This document shows, piece by piece, positions 55,528-62,846 of a stretch of 64,000 bases of DNA. This DNA comes from Enterococcus mundtii. GTDB taxonomy: Bacteria; Bacillota; Bacilli; Lactobacillales; Enterococcaceae. The notes below the pieces were generated by a model. It was not told the origin of the DNA. It saw nothing but the letters and a program-made list of their open reading frames with translations, and made no database searches. Position 1 is the stretch's first letter, and each line of letters begins with the position of its first letter. Where the stretch lies: the NCBI RefSeq assembly GCF_002947535.1, contig NZ_PUAP01000030.1, forward strand, positions 1-64,000, given 5' to 3'. A program made the position numbers and the translations under genes.

Positions 55528-55590
55528 AATCATCGAAAAAAGGAGGAGGATTATGAATTTCCTCTCTCTTTCTCGATGATTTTTATTTTT
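55528..55590 (+). terminator. Hairpin with T run, containing a short leader ORF
   Basis: AAATCATCGA and TCGATGATTT form the base of the stem; the upper part pairs imperfectly the purine-rich AAAAAAGGAGGAGGA with TCCTCTCTCTTTC. A run of T follows. It could end the CDF transcript or attenuate azlC. Confidence 0.65.
55553..55579 (+). CDS. Possible 8-codon leader peptide (MNFLSLSR)
   Basis: A perfect AAGGAGGAGG ribosome binding site (55540-55549) sits three bases before an ATG followed by seven sense codons and TGA, all inside the hairpin. The peptide contains two Leu codons. Since the downstream operon is AzlCD-type branched-chain amino acid export, translation-dependent attenuation is conceivable. 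It may equally be coincidence of a purine-rich stem. Confidence 0.3.
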   Translation: MNFLSLSR

Positions 55591-55719
55591 TTTCATTAGA
55601 GGTTCTTTGAAAATGAGAAAAATATCATGTTGTTTAACGATAAAACGGCTACATTTTTATTTATTTATGTTACAATTAGTCCGCTATTTATTTGTTGTTA
55701 ATTGAAGGAGATATCGTTA

Positions 55720-56506
55720 ATGAATAAACAGAAACGGGCGCCTTGGCAGGATTCGCTACATGCTGCGTTGCCACTTTGCCTTAGTTATATCCCAGTTGGA
55801 TTAGCTTGCGGGGTCTTACTGCAACAAGTTGGTTTTGATCCACTCTTAGCTGGTCTATTATCCATCTTAGTATTTTCTGGCGGCGCACAATTCTTAGTTG
55901 CCTCTATGCTAGCCACACAAGCGCCATTTTCAACCACACTTTTAATGGTTTTTTTCTTAGAACTACGATATATCTTGCTAGGATCGAGTCTTTCAGGCTT
56001 TATGAAGAAAGAAAAGCGATTCTTTTTAGCTGTGTTCTCTCAATCATTGAATGACGAAAATTATGCAGTCAATTATTTGAAATACTCAACTGACCCTACT
56101 TGGGACAAGCGACAAGCGAAAAGCGTTGTATGTCAATTGGTTTTCAATGGGGGCTTGGGCGATCAGTAACATGGTCGGAAATATTTTTGGATCAGTGATC
56201 CGAGTGGATACAGATTTGGTCCATTTCGCTTTGACCGCTATGTTTATTTTTATGTTCATCATGCAAATGAAGAATGCTTTACTCATCTTCACAGGGATCT
56301 TTTCTGGTGTACTCAGCGTCTTGTTCATGGTACTATTCCAAAACACTTTCGGTTTGATCGTTGCAACGTTGATTGCTTCTTCAGCAGGTTTTGCCTTAGA
56401 GAGAGCCTTCAAGAAGGAAAAAGAAAAGAGAACCAGCAAAGAGGAACAGCCTTTGAATGAACCGTTGTTCCATTTCCCAGAACAGGAGGTCCAACATCAT
56501 GACTGA
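55720..56506 (+). pseudogene. azlC: azlC, branched-chain amino acid permease subunit, frameshifted
   Basis: AzlC is the large subunit of an exporter of branched-chain amino acids, about 235 residues. Here the ORF from ATG 55720 (RBS AAGGAGAT) covers the first ~135 residues, then leaves frame near RQAKSVVCQLVF. The following frame, from about 56123, continues with the expected YVNWFSMGAWAISNMVGNIF and the remaining helices to 56506. Removing one A from AAAA at 56119-56122 restores a single protein (RQAKALYVNWFSM). Either a single-base insertion mutation, a sequencing error or an unusual programmed shift is possible. Confidence 0.82.
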
Positions 56507-56816
56507 GTGGTACTTGTTGTTACTGGTATTCAGCTTATTTGTCGTTGCCTACATTCCACGAGTTTTTCCTATGCTTTATTTTACGCATCGAAAAGTGCCT
56601 AAATGGTTTAGTGAGTGGATGAAGTATGTACCAGTCGCTTTGTTTGCAGCGTTAGCCTTCAAAGATGTTTTTATCACACATGAACATTTAGATATCGCTT
56701 GGAATATCAAAATCGTTGCGATGCTACTTGTTGCAGGTGTAGCCTATAAAACCCGCTCAATGGCATTGTCTGTCATTACAGGACTTGCATCTGTGTTTTT
56801 ATTATCAATGTTATAG
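56499..56816 (+). CDS. azlD: AzlD family branched-chain amino acid transport protein
   Basis: A 105-aa protein with three to four helices, of the AzlD family (small subunit of the AzlCD exporter). ATG 56499 follows AGGAGG and overlaps the azlC end by eight bases, giving coupling to the second part of azlC. The N-terminus reads MTEWYLLLLVFSLFVVAYIP and then RVFPM. It appears intact even though azlC is broken in this sequence. Confidence 0.86.
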   Translation: MTEWYLLLLVFSLFVVAYIPRVFPMLYFTHRKVPKWFSEWMKYVPVALFAALAFKDVFITHEHLDIAWNIKIVAMLLVAGVAYKTRSMALSVITGLASVFLLSML

Positions 56817-56823
56817 AATTTCT

Positions 56824-56859
56824 TAAGCTTCTCCCAAAAATAGAGAAGCTTATTTTTTT
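56824..56859 (+). terminator. Terminator of azlCD
   Basis: TAAGCTTCTC and GAGAAGCTTA arms followed by seven T. Confidence 0.9.
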
Positions 56860-56944
56860 GTTTTCATCAACGAGTTGTCCTCCAAGTTTTTTTTGTTATA
56901 ATAGGGAAGATGTTTATTCTAATAGAGATAGTTGAGGTTGACAT

Positions 56945-58537
56945 ATGAATAAGAAATTGATGCAAGGGACATTTTGGCTTACCTTTGCCAATCTACTCTG
57001 CAAAGTTTTAGGTGTCGTTTATTTGATTCCTTGGTTAAGTATGATGGGGAACAATCAAGATGGCATGTTAGCAACTACCCTTTATAATGTGGGCTATTTA
57101 CCTTATGGTCTTTTCCTGATGTTAGGGACAGTTGGGTTTCCAAATGCCATTGCAAAAAAAGTGGCGGTGGCGACGAAAAATGGGGATGAACAGGCGTGTC
57201 GCGTCATTTTTCGGAGTACGATCAATATCATGTTCGTTATTGGGATCCTATCTGCGGTATTGATGTATTTGTTTGCTCCCGCTTTAGCAGGGATCAGTCC
57301 GATCTCCAATGTCGATAACGGTATTTTGGCGATTCGTAGTCTCTGTCCTTCCTTAGTAGCGATCCCAGTATTAAGTGCGATGCGCGGTTATTTCCAAGGA
57401 AAAAATCATCTTCGTCCTTACGGTACTTCCTTGATCATCGAACAAGTGATCCGTGTGATCGTCATTTTAGCCGGTACGTACTATTTACGTGTGTTGACAG
57501 ACGGCACGATCGTACAAGCGGTATTGATCAGTACGGTTGCTTCATTCTTCGGTGGACTAGCGGCTATTGGTCATATGTTTGTCGTGGGGCGTAAAAACGA
57601 CTACTTCCGTTTAAAAGATTTCTGGATCTCAAGTCGCTATTTCCAAAAAGACAATCGTTCCGCGTCTGTTTCAATCATTCGAGAAACATTACCCTTCATT
57701 TATGTGGGTTCGGTGATCACAATCGTACAGATGATCGATCAGGTGACGATGAAACCATTCTTGCATTTATTCAGACCGGAAATTGCAGACCAACAACTCG
57801 AATTTTTGTTCAGTCGAGCATCGGTCAATCCGAATAAATTGACATTGATCTTGATTTCGATGGTCGGAACGGTCGCTATCAGTAGTTTGCCGATCCTAAG
57901 TACTCTTGGGAAAAAAGACCGTCTACAAATTGAGAAAACGGTCGGAGATAGCTTTTCGATTGCCTTGTTGATTCTTTTGCCTTCGTTAGCAGGGATGTCC
58001 TTGTTAGCAGGTCCGTTATACACCTTGTTTTTTGGCTATGACCCAGAGAGTGTCGGTTACTTCCAAATGGCGCTTTTAGCTTCCTTGTTCTTCTCGTTGT
58101 TTACGATTCTATCGACGATGTTGCAATCACTGAATCATCATTTGGTTGCAATCAAACTGACAACAGAGGCGATTATTTTAAAAGTCGTATTCCAAGCGAT
58201 CGGTTTAGCTTTATTTGGTGGATACGGAATGAGTTTATCCAATACGTTGGCTTTTGCTTTTGTGTTTGTTCGTGGGTATCTTTATTTATCAAAAGAATAC
58301 CGCATCTCGCCATTCGCAAAAATCAGTCACTTCTTCTTGAAGACGTTTCGTTCGACGATGGCCATGTTACTACTTTGCTGCGTTCTTTTCTTCGTGTTGA
58401 GTCTTTCATTGTCTATGACATCAAAAACGCATGCAGTGATTTATTGTGTGGTGATCGGTGGCATCGGTGGCTTGACGTTCGTCTTTGCCCAATTTGGGCG
58501 AAACGCCATGCAAATGGTCAAGAATTTCAGACGATAA
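56945..58537 (+). CDS. MATE/MVF-type polysaccharide flippase (SpoVB/MurJ-like)
   Basis: A 530-aa protein with about fourteen membrane helices of the MVF/Wzx group. MQGTFWLTFANLLCKVLGVV and YLIPWL opens the first helix as in SpoVB-like flippases. It probably flips lipid-linked cell wall intermediates (lipid II or polysaccharide precursors). Without neighbouring glycosyltransferases the substrate is open. Weak RBS GAGGTTG is used. A long palindrome follows the stop. Confidence 0.86.
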   Translation: MNKKLMQGTFWLTFANLLCKVLGVVYLIPWLSMMGNNQDGMLATTLYNVGYLPYGLFLMLGTVGFPNAIAKKVAVATKNGDEQACRVIFRSTINIMFVIGILSAVLMYLFAPALAGISPISNVDNGILAIRSLCPSLVAIPVLSAMRGYFQGKNHLRPYGTSLIIEQVIRVIVILAGTYYLRVLTDGTIVQAVLISTVASFFGGLAAIGHMFVVGRKNDYFRLKDFWISSRYFQKDNRSASVSIIRETLPFIYVGSVITIVQMIDQVTMKPFLHLFRPEIADQQLEFLFSRASVNPNKLTLILISMVGTVAISSLPILSTLGKKDRLQIEKTVGDSFSIALLILLPSLAGMSLLAGPLYTLFFGYDPESVGYFQMALLASLFFSLFTILSTMLQSLNHHLVAIKLTTEAIILKVVFQAIGLALFGGYGMSLSNTLAFAFVFVRGYLYLSKEYRISPFAKISHFFLKTFRSTMAMLLLCCVLFFVLSLSLSMTSKTHAVIYCVVIGGIGGLTFVFAQFGRNAMQMVKNFRR

Positions 58538-58606
58538 GGGGATGCTGTAGCAAGCACCAAGGATTGTATAGGTAGTAAGAAAGCGATCTAACTATAAATA
58601 GTAAGA

Positions 58607-58717
58607 GGTCGGGACAGAAGTGTTCAGCCTCGAGAAATAAGGCGCCATCCACGAAAATTGTTCGTCAAATTTTTGTGGATGGCGCCTTATTTCCGAAGAG
58701 GTTACTTCTGTTCCCGC
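58607..58717. repeat. Long interrupted palindrome
   Basis: Outer arms GGGACAGAAGT (58611-58621) and ACTTCTGTTCCC (58704-58715); inner perfect 19-bp arms GAAATAAGGCGCCATCCAC (58634-58652) and its complement (58675-58693), plus AAAATT/AATTTT near the loop. The whole can fold into one stem of more than 40 pairs. It may be an enterococcal intergenic repeat or MITE-like element, or a structured RNA. It lacks a canonical T tail. Confidence 0.7.
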
Positions 58718-58737
58718 CGTTTATTCGGTTTTAGGTG

Positions 58738-58768
58738 GTGGGAGAGAACTAATGTCCCACTCTCTTTT
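58738..58768 (+). terminator. Hairpin downstream of the palindrome
   Basis: GTGGGA and TCCCAC arms around an eleven-base loop, then TCTCTTTTATTT. It may be the actual transcription end of the flippase gene. Confidence 0.55.
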
Positions 58769-58853
58769 ATTTGTTCAAATGGATGGGAAAGTGATAAAAA
58801 TCTTAGATTTTAATAAAAAACATAAGTTGCTTTTTCTATAATCCGGACAAAGG

Positions 58854-58882
58854 TTCAAATCTTTTCTTACTTATGATATAGT
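58854..58882 (+). promoter_or_regulatory. degV promoter
   Basis: TTCAAA (58854-58859), 17 bases, extended -10 TGA-TATAGT (58874-58882). Confidence 0.6.
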
Positions 58883-58925
58883 ATTAAGGACTGGTAAAAT
58901 TCTTTGAAACGAGGAACTTAAATAA

Positions 58926-59774
58926 ATGAAATTAGCAATCGTAACTGACAGTACAGCTTTCCTGCCAACACGTATCAAGAACCATCCTGATTTATATGTG
59001 ATTCCTATCCCTGTGATCTTGGATGGAAAAATTTATAACGAAGGTATCGACATTGAAGCAGACGAATATTATGGACTATTGAAAAACAGTAAAGATTTTC
59101 CAACGACTTCCCAACCTGCAGTAGGTGAAGTTTTGGCACTTTATGAAGAACTGAAAGCGAAAGGCTACGATACGATCTTAAGTATACACTTATCAAGTGG
59201 GATTTCTGGGTTCGTCAATACGTTATTTGCGATGAAAGACGACGTCAAAGAGATGACGATTGTTCCTTATGATTCGAAAATCACAAGTATGCCAATGGGT
59301 CACATGGTCGAATCTGCTTTAGACTTGAATGATCAAGGCTATTCACTTGAAGCCATTTTAGCTCACATCGATCGAATCAGAGACAATACATACGCCTATT
59401 TGATCGTTGACGACTTGAATAACTTAGTCCGTGGAGGTCGCTTGACTAACGGTGCTGCGCTGATCGGCGGACTATTGAAAATCAAGCCGATCCTGACTTT
59501 TTCGGAAGGCAAAATCATTTTATTCGAGAAGATCCGTTCAAGCAAAAAAGCCTTTGCCCGTGCAGAACAAATCATTGGCAAACGAAATGAAGAAATAAAG
59601 CCACCGGTGAAATTATATGTGATCCACGCAAATAATTTAGAAGTTGCGGAAGAAGAAAAAGCAAAACTTCAAAAACAATACCCACAAGCAGAAATCGAGA
59701 TCGGGCACTTTGGTCCTGTAATCGGTAGTCATTTGGGGGAAAAAGCGATCGGTATTGCGATCTCTGCGCAATAA
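58926..59774 (+). CDS. degV: DegV family fatty-acid-binding protein
   Basis: A 282-aa cytoplasmic DegV protein. Family motifs are IVTDSTAFLP at the N-terminus, DFPTTSQPAVGE, SIHLSSGISG (binds the carboxyl group), DDLNNLVRGGRLTNG and the C-terminal HFGPVIGSHLG. DegV-like proteins (FakB type) bind fatty acids, some for the fatty-acid kinase FakA. No fakA lies nearby. GAGGAA precedes the ATG. Confidence 0.92.
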   Translation: MKLAIVTDSTAFLPTRIKNHPDLYVIPIPVILDGKIYNEGIDIEADEYYGLLKNSKDFPTTSQPAVGEVLALYEELKAKGYDTILSIHLSSGISGFVNTLFAMKDDVKEMTIVPYDSKITSMPMGHMVESALDLNDQGYSLEAILAHIDRIRDNTYAYLIVDDLNNLVRGGRLTNGAALIGGLLKIKPILTFSEGKIILFEKIRSSKKAFARAEQIIGKRNEEIKPPVKLYVIHANNLEVAEEEKAKLQKQYPQAEIEIGHFGPVIGSHLGEKAIGIAISAQ

Positions 59775-59805
59775 ACGGGGTAGGAAGCAAGAAATATGAA
59801 GAAGA

Positions 59806-59844
59806 AAACAGTTTGAGCAATGGTTTGCTTGGACTGTTTTTTTG
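59806..59844 (+). terminator. Terminator of degV
   Basis: AAAACAGTTTGAGCAA and TTTGCTTGGACTGTTTT arms (some mismatches), followed by T residues. Confidence 0.82.
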
Positions 59845-59870
59845 CATTTCTTATATAATTGTCATATACT
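59842..59870 (+). promoter_or_regulatory. Promoter of the DUF6530/AAA-VWA pair
   Basis: TTGCAT (59842-59847), 17 bases, TATACT (59865-59870). The -35 overlaps the tail of the degV terminator. Short repeats of TTTACTAAATTAC follow before the AAAGGAG site. Confidence 0.6.
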
Positions 59871-59929
59871 AACTTTAATTATCTAGTAGTTTACTAAATT
59901 ACTAAATTACTAAAAAGGAGTCGAGAAGG

Positions 59930-60409
59930 ATGGAAATACCAACAAATTTAAAACATAAACCAGTAATCGTCGTCGAAGATTATGATAAAGTTGATGGCAG
60001 AAATGCTTTGCATACAGATGCGAAAGGTCTATCATTAGGATTAGCTCAGTGGAATGATCGAGGAAAAGTCGATATTTCAGGAAAAGTGTGGCGTCATACA
60101 GGTGAAAAGTGGTCACGTCAATCGGAAGAATTGCCGATCACTCGTATCCTTGACTTAGCGATCTTAGTGGCGCAAGGAAGTGTTTACTTCCAAGATGCCT
60201 ACCGCCATGAAAAATTTTATGATCCTGAAAATCCTGTCGTTGATATCATCGGTCTGCAAGGAAACCGGATGACGGTGGAAGTGGATACGAAAAACCCTAA
60301 AATCGATGAAGATATCATGTTATACTACGATGCTTTACAAAAAGATGGGGAATTACTCGGCGAACGTTTTCGTATCTTGAAACGTTTATTAGATGATCTA
60401 GGGTATTAA
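59930..60409 (+). CDS. DUF6530-like protein paired with an AAA-VWA gene
   Basis: A 159-aa soluble protein: IPTNLKHKPVIVVEDYDKVD, HTDAKGLSLGLAQWNDRG and KVWRHTGEKWSRQSEELP are the most conserved-looking segments. I associate it with DUF6530, of unknown function. It has an AAAAAGGAG ribosome binding site and its own promoter, and ends 22 bases before the AAA-VWA gene. The pair probably acts together; the small protein might be a substrate or adaptor of the ATPase. Confidence 0.7.
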   Translation: MEIPTNLKHKPVIVVEDYDKVDGRNALHTDAKGLSLGLAQWNDRGKVDISGKVWRHTGEKWSRQSEELPITRILDLAILVAQGSVYFQDAYRHEKFYDPENPVVDIIGLQGNRMTVEVDTKNPKIDEDIMLYYDALQKDGELLGERFRILKRLLDDLGY

Positions 60410-60431
60410 TGTTATAAGGAAGTGTTTAATC

Positions 60432-62669
60432 ATGGAAAACTTTTCACTCACCGATCAACGAACGTTTACACCGATCGAAAAACAAATGATCTGGAAAAAA
60501 CCGACAAGTCATCAGACAAGTGCTGAAGAGCTACGTATTGCAACTGAAATCAAAGCAAACTGGTTAGATTCGGAAATGAAAATCAGCAATGTGTTGCTAG
60601 AAGGAGATGCGGGTTCTGGGAAAACGCAATTAGCCAAAGCATTATCCTTTGATCTGCAGTTGCCTTATACGAAAGTGACTTGCTTTGCTGATATGGATAA
60701 ATCAGATGTCTTTGGTGCATTACTACCTGTTATAGATTCAGATCAAGAAGAGGATCAAGAGTTATTGACTGCGATTTATCAAACGGATACATTAGCTGCG
60801 GTATTGACGTTGATCGAACAACATTACTCCGTCGATCAACAAACGGCAAAACAGAAATTAGCCGATCTCGTGCAACGAATCGAAAACAACCAAGAAAGTA
60901 CGATCCATTACAAATACTATCCGTCAGAAATCGTTCGCGCGATCGAAAAGGGCTATCTTTTAGAAATCCAAGAGCCGACTGTGATACGTGATGCTTCGGT
61001 TCTCGTTGCTTTGAACTCTGCCCTAGAAACTAACGGTTTGTTGAACTTACCTACTGGTGTGATCAAACGACATCCAGACTGTATCATTATCATTACCACG
61101 AATCGCAACTACCAAGGAAACCGACCATTGAATGAATCGCTTCGAGATCGTATGCAACATGCTGAGAAAATGGATCTGCCAGAGCTTTCTGTTATGGTGG
61201 AACGTGCAATCAGCAAGACACAAGTCGAAGAGCCAGCACTTTTGTTAAAAATGGCAGAAGTGATCCGACTGTTGGACGAAACTGCCAAAGCAAATGCTAT
61301 CAAAGGTGTGGCAGGGATGCGTTCTTATTTTTATTGGGTCAATACGCTGAAACAAAATCAAGATATTTTTGTATCACTCTATCCCAAAGTCTTATATAAA
61401 CTGACGACTGATCCAGATGAATTACACATTTTGACGACTGCCTTAACTGATAGTGGGCTTTTAGATGAACTAAGAGAGTTACTTCGTCAAAAAAAATGGG
61501 GGGATTTATCAGAGGCATCCTCGCGAATCAAAGGAAGAACGATTGGTGCAGAAGAAGCGGCAGAACGCCAAATCGAGAAGCTAGCAGAAGAAACCACTCT
61601 GCTTGGTGAACACCCCTCTGAGAAAGAAGAAGTGTTGCCAGAAGAGCCGATAAATGAAGCAACTGCGAATGAAGAAACGCCAACTGACACGTTGCCTTTA
61701 TCGGAAGAGCGGAGCCAGGAAGTCGAAGGACGAAGTCAACAACAAAACCAAGCAGATGACGAATCCCAAGAGATGTCAGCTTCAGATATGGAAGCCTTCG
61801 ACAAGCAACTCAAGCGTGAACTCAATAAAGAAGCCCGTCAGCTGATGAAAGGTACGATCCATGAAAAAGAAGGGTTGATCGTTCATCGCCCTAAGTTCGC
61901 AGTAAAAAATCCGGAAGTGGCGACTATCCGACAAGAGATCGATCCAATCGTGGATTCATTAAGTCGGCAAATCCTTGATCTTTTAGAAAATGAGCAAAGC
62001 GAAACTTACCAAAAAGGAAAGTACGAAGGGCAACGATTCAATGCCAGTCGAGTAGCTTATGGTGATTTGCGGCAATTTGATAAAAAAAATCCCCCTCATG
62101 AGCAACCTTCCTTAGCAGTTGCTTTACGAATTGATGAATCTGGGTCAATGGTTCGGGAAGATCGTATTCTAGCAGCTAAAAAAGCAGCATTTGCTATTGC
62201 GGAGTTTGCCAAAAAGGTACGCATTCCTTTGTTGATCTACGGGGATACAGCAGATGTTTCGACAAGAGAAAAAACATCTGTCTTTTCGTACAAAGAGTTC
62301 TCGGATTCATTTGAATGGTTGGAACAGAAGTTAGTGACTATGAAGCCAAGACAAAACAATCGTGATGGCGCAGTGTTACGTCTGATTGCTGGAAAGCTGG
62401 CAGAACAACCTGCGACAACCAAACTGATCGTCAACATCAGCGATGGCCAACCAAAAGCGTTACCTGATTACACAGGCACTAAAGCAAAAAAAGATATCCA
62501 AGAAGTATTGACTGAATATGAGCGCCAAGGTATCGTCTTTATTTCTGCGGCAATTGGACAAGATAAAGAAGAAATCAAAGAAATCTACGGCGCAAGTCGC
62601 TTTGTCGATATCACTGATTTAGCGACATTCCCTAAACAATTGATCCAATTGATTTCTCGTTATTTATAA
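60432..62669 (+). CDS. Fused AAA+ (MoxR/CobS-like) ATPase and VWA protein
   Basis: A 745-aa soluble protein. The AAA_5-type domain has Walker A GDAGSGKT (58-65), an unusual Walker B EIQEP (178-182), sensor TTNRN and an arginine region ESLRDRM. A helical lid runs to about residue 350, an acidic Glu/Gln linker to about 450, and a C-terminal VWA domain has MIDAS DESGS (568-572), NRDG (643-646) and SDGQP (670-674). This is a single-chain version of the CobS/CobT or MoxR-VWA pairs, which remodel proteins or insert metal. Substrate unknown. Followed by a strong terminator. Confidence 0.82.
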   Translation: MENFSLTDQRTFTPIEKQMIWKKPTSHQTSAEELRIATEIKANWLDSEMKISNVLLEGDAGSGKTQLAKALSFDLQLPYTKVTCFADMDKSDVFGALLPVIDSDQEEDQELLTAIYQTDTLAAVLTLIEQHYSVDQQTAKQKLADLVQRIENNQESTIHYKYYPSEIVRAIEKGYLLEIQEPTVIRDASVLVALNSALETNGLLNLPTGVIKRHPDCIIIITTNRNYQGNRPLNESLRDRMQHAEKMDLPELSVMVERAISKTQVEEPALLLKMAEVIRLLDETAKANAIKGVAGMRSYFYWVNTLKQNQDIFVSLYPKVLYKLTTDPDELHILTTALTDSGLLDELRELLRQKKWGDLSEASSRIKGRTIGAEEAAERQIEKLAEETTLLGEHPSEKEEVLPEEPINEATANEETPTDTLPLSEERSQEVEGRSQQQNQADDESQEMSASDMEAFDKQLKRELNKEARQLMKGTIHEKEGLIVHRPKFAVKNPEVATIRQEIDPIVDSLSRQILDLLENEQSETYQKGKYEGQRFNASRVAYGDLRQFDKKNPPHEQPSLAVALRIDESGSMVREDRILAAKKAAFAIAEFAKKVRIPLLIYGDTADVSTREKTSVFSYKEFSDSFEWLEQKLVTMKPRQNNRDGAVLRLIAGKLAEQPATTKLIVNISDGQPKALPDYTGTKAKKDIQEVLTEYERQGIVFISAAIGQDKEEIKEIYGASRFVDITDLATFPKQLIQLISRYL

Positions 62670-62676
62670 ATTTTAT

Positions 62677-62728
62677 GCGAATATCAAAGATGGTGGATAG
62701 ATCATGGTCTTTGATGTTCGCTTTTTTT
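62677..62728 (+). terminator. Terminator of the DUF6530/AAA-VWA unit
   Basis: GCGAATATCAAAGA and TCTTTGATGTTCGC arms, then seven T. Confidence 0.9.
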
Positions 62729-62781
62729 AGTTCTTTCATTTATCATAAGCACTACTCCAACTGATGTTAGCAGCAAAAAAA

Positions 62782-62825
62782 GTTAACGGTAACAAATATG
62801 TAACCGTTTCAAATTAAGCTATAAT
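62782..62825 (+). promoter_or_regulatory. Promoter of the alpha-glucosidase gene with LacI/cre-type sites
   Basis: GTTAACGGTAAC (62782-62793) resembles the mal palindromes, followed by a cre-like TGTAACCGTTTCAA (62799-62812) and a -10 TATAAT (62820-62825). The cre-like site covers the expected -35. Confidence 0.6.
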
Positions 62826-62846
62826 AAAGAAAAAAGGGGGATAAGC

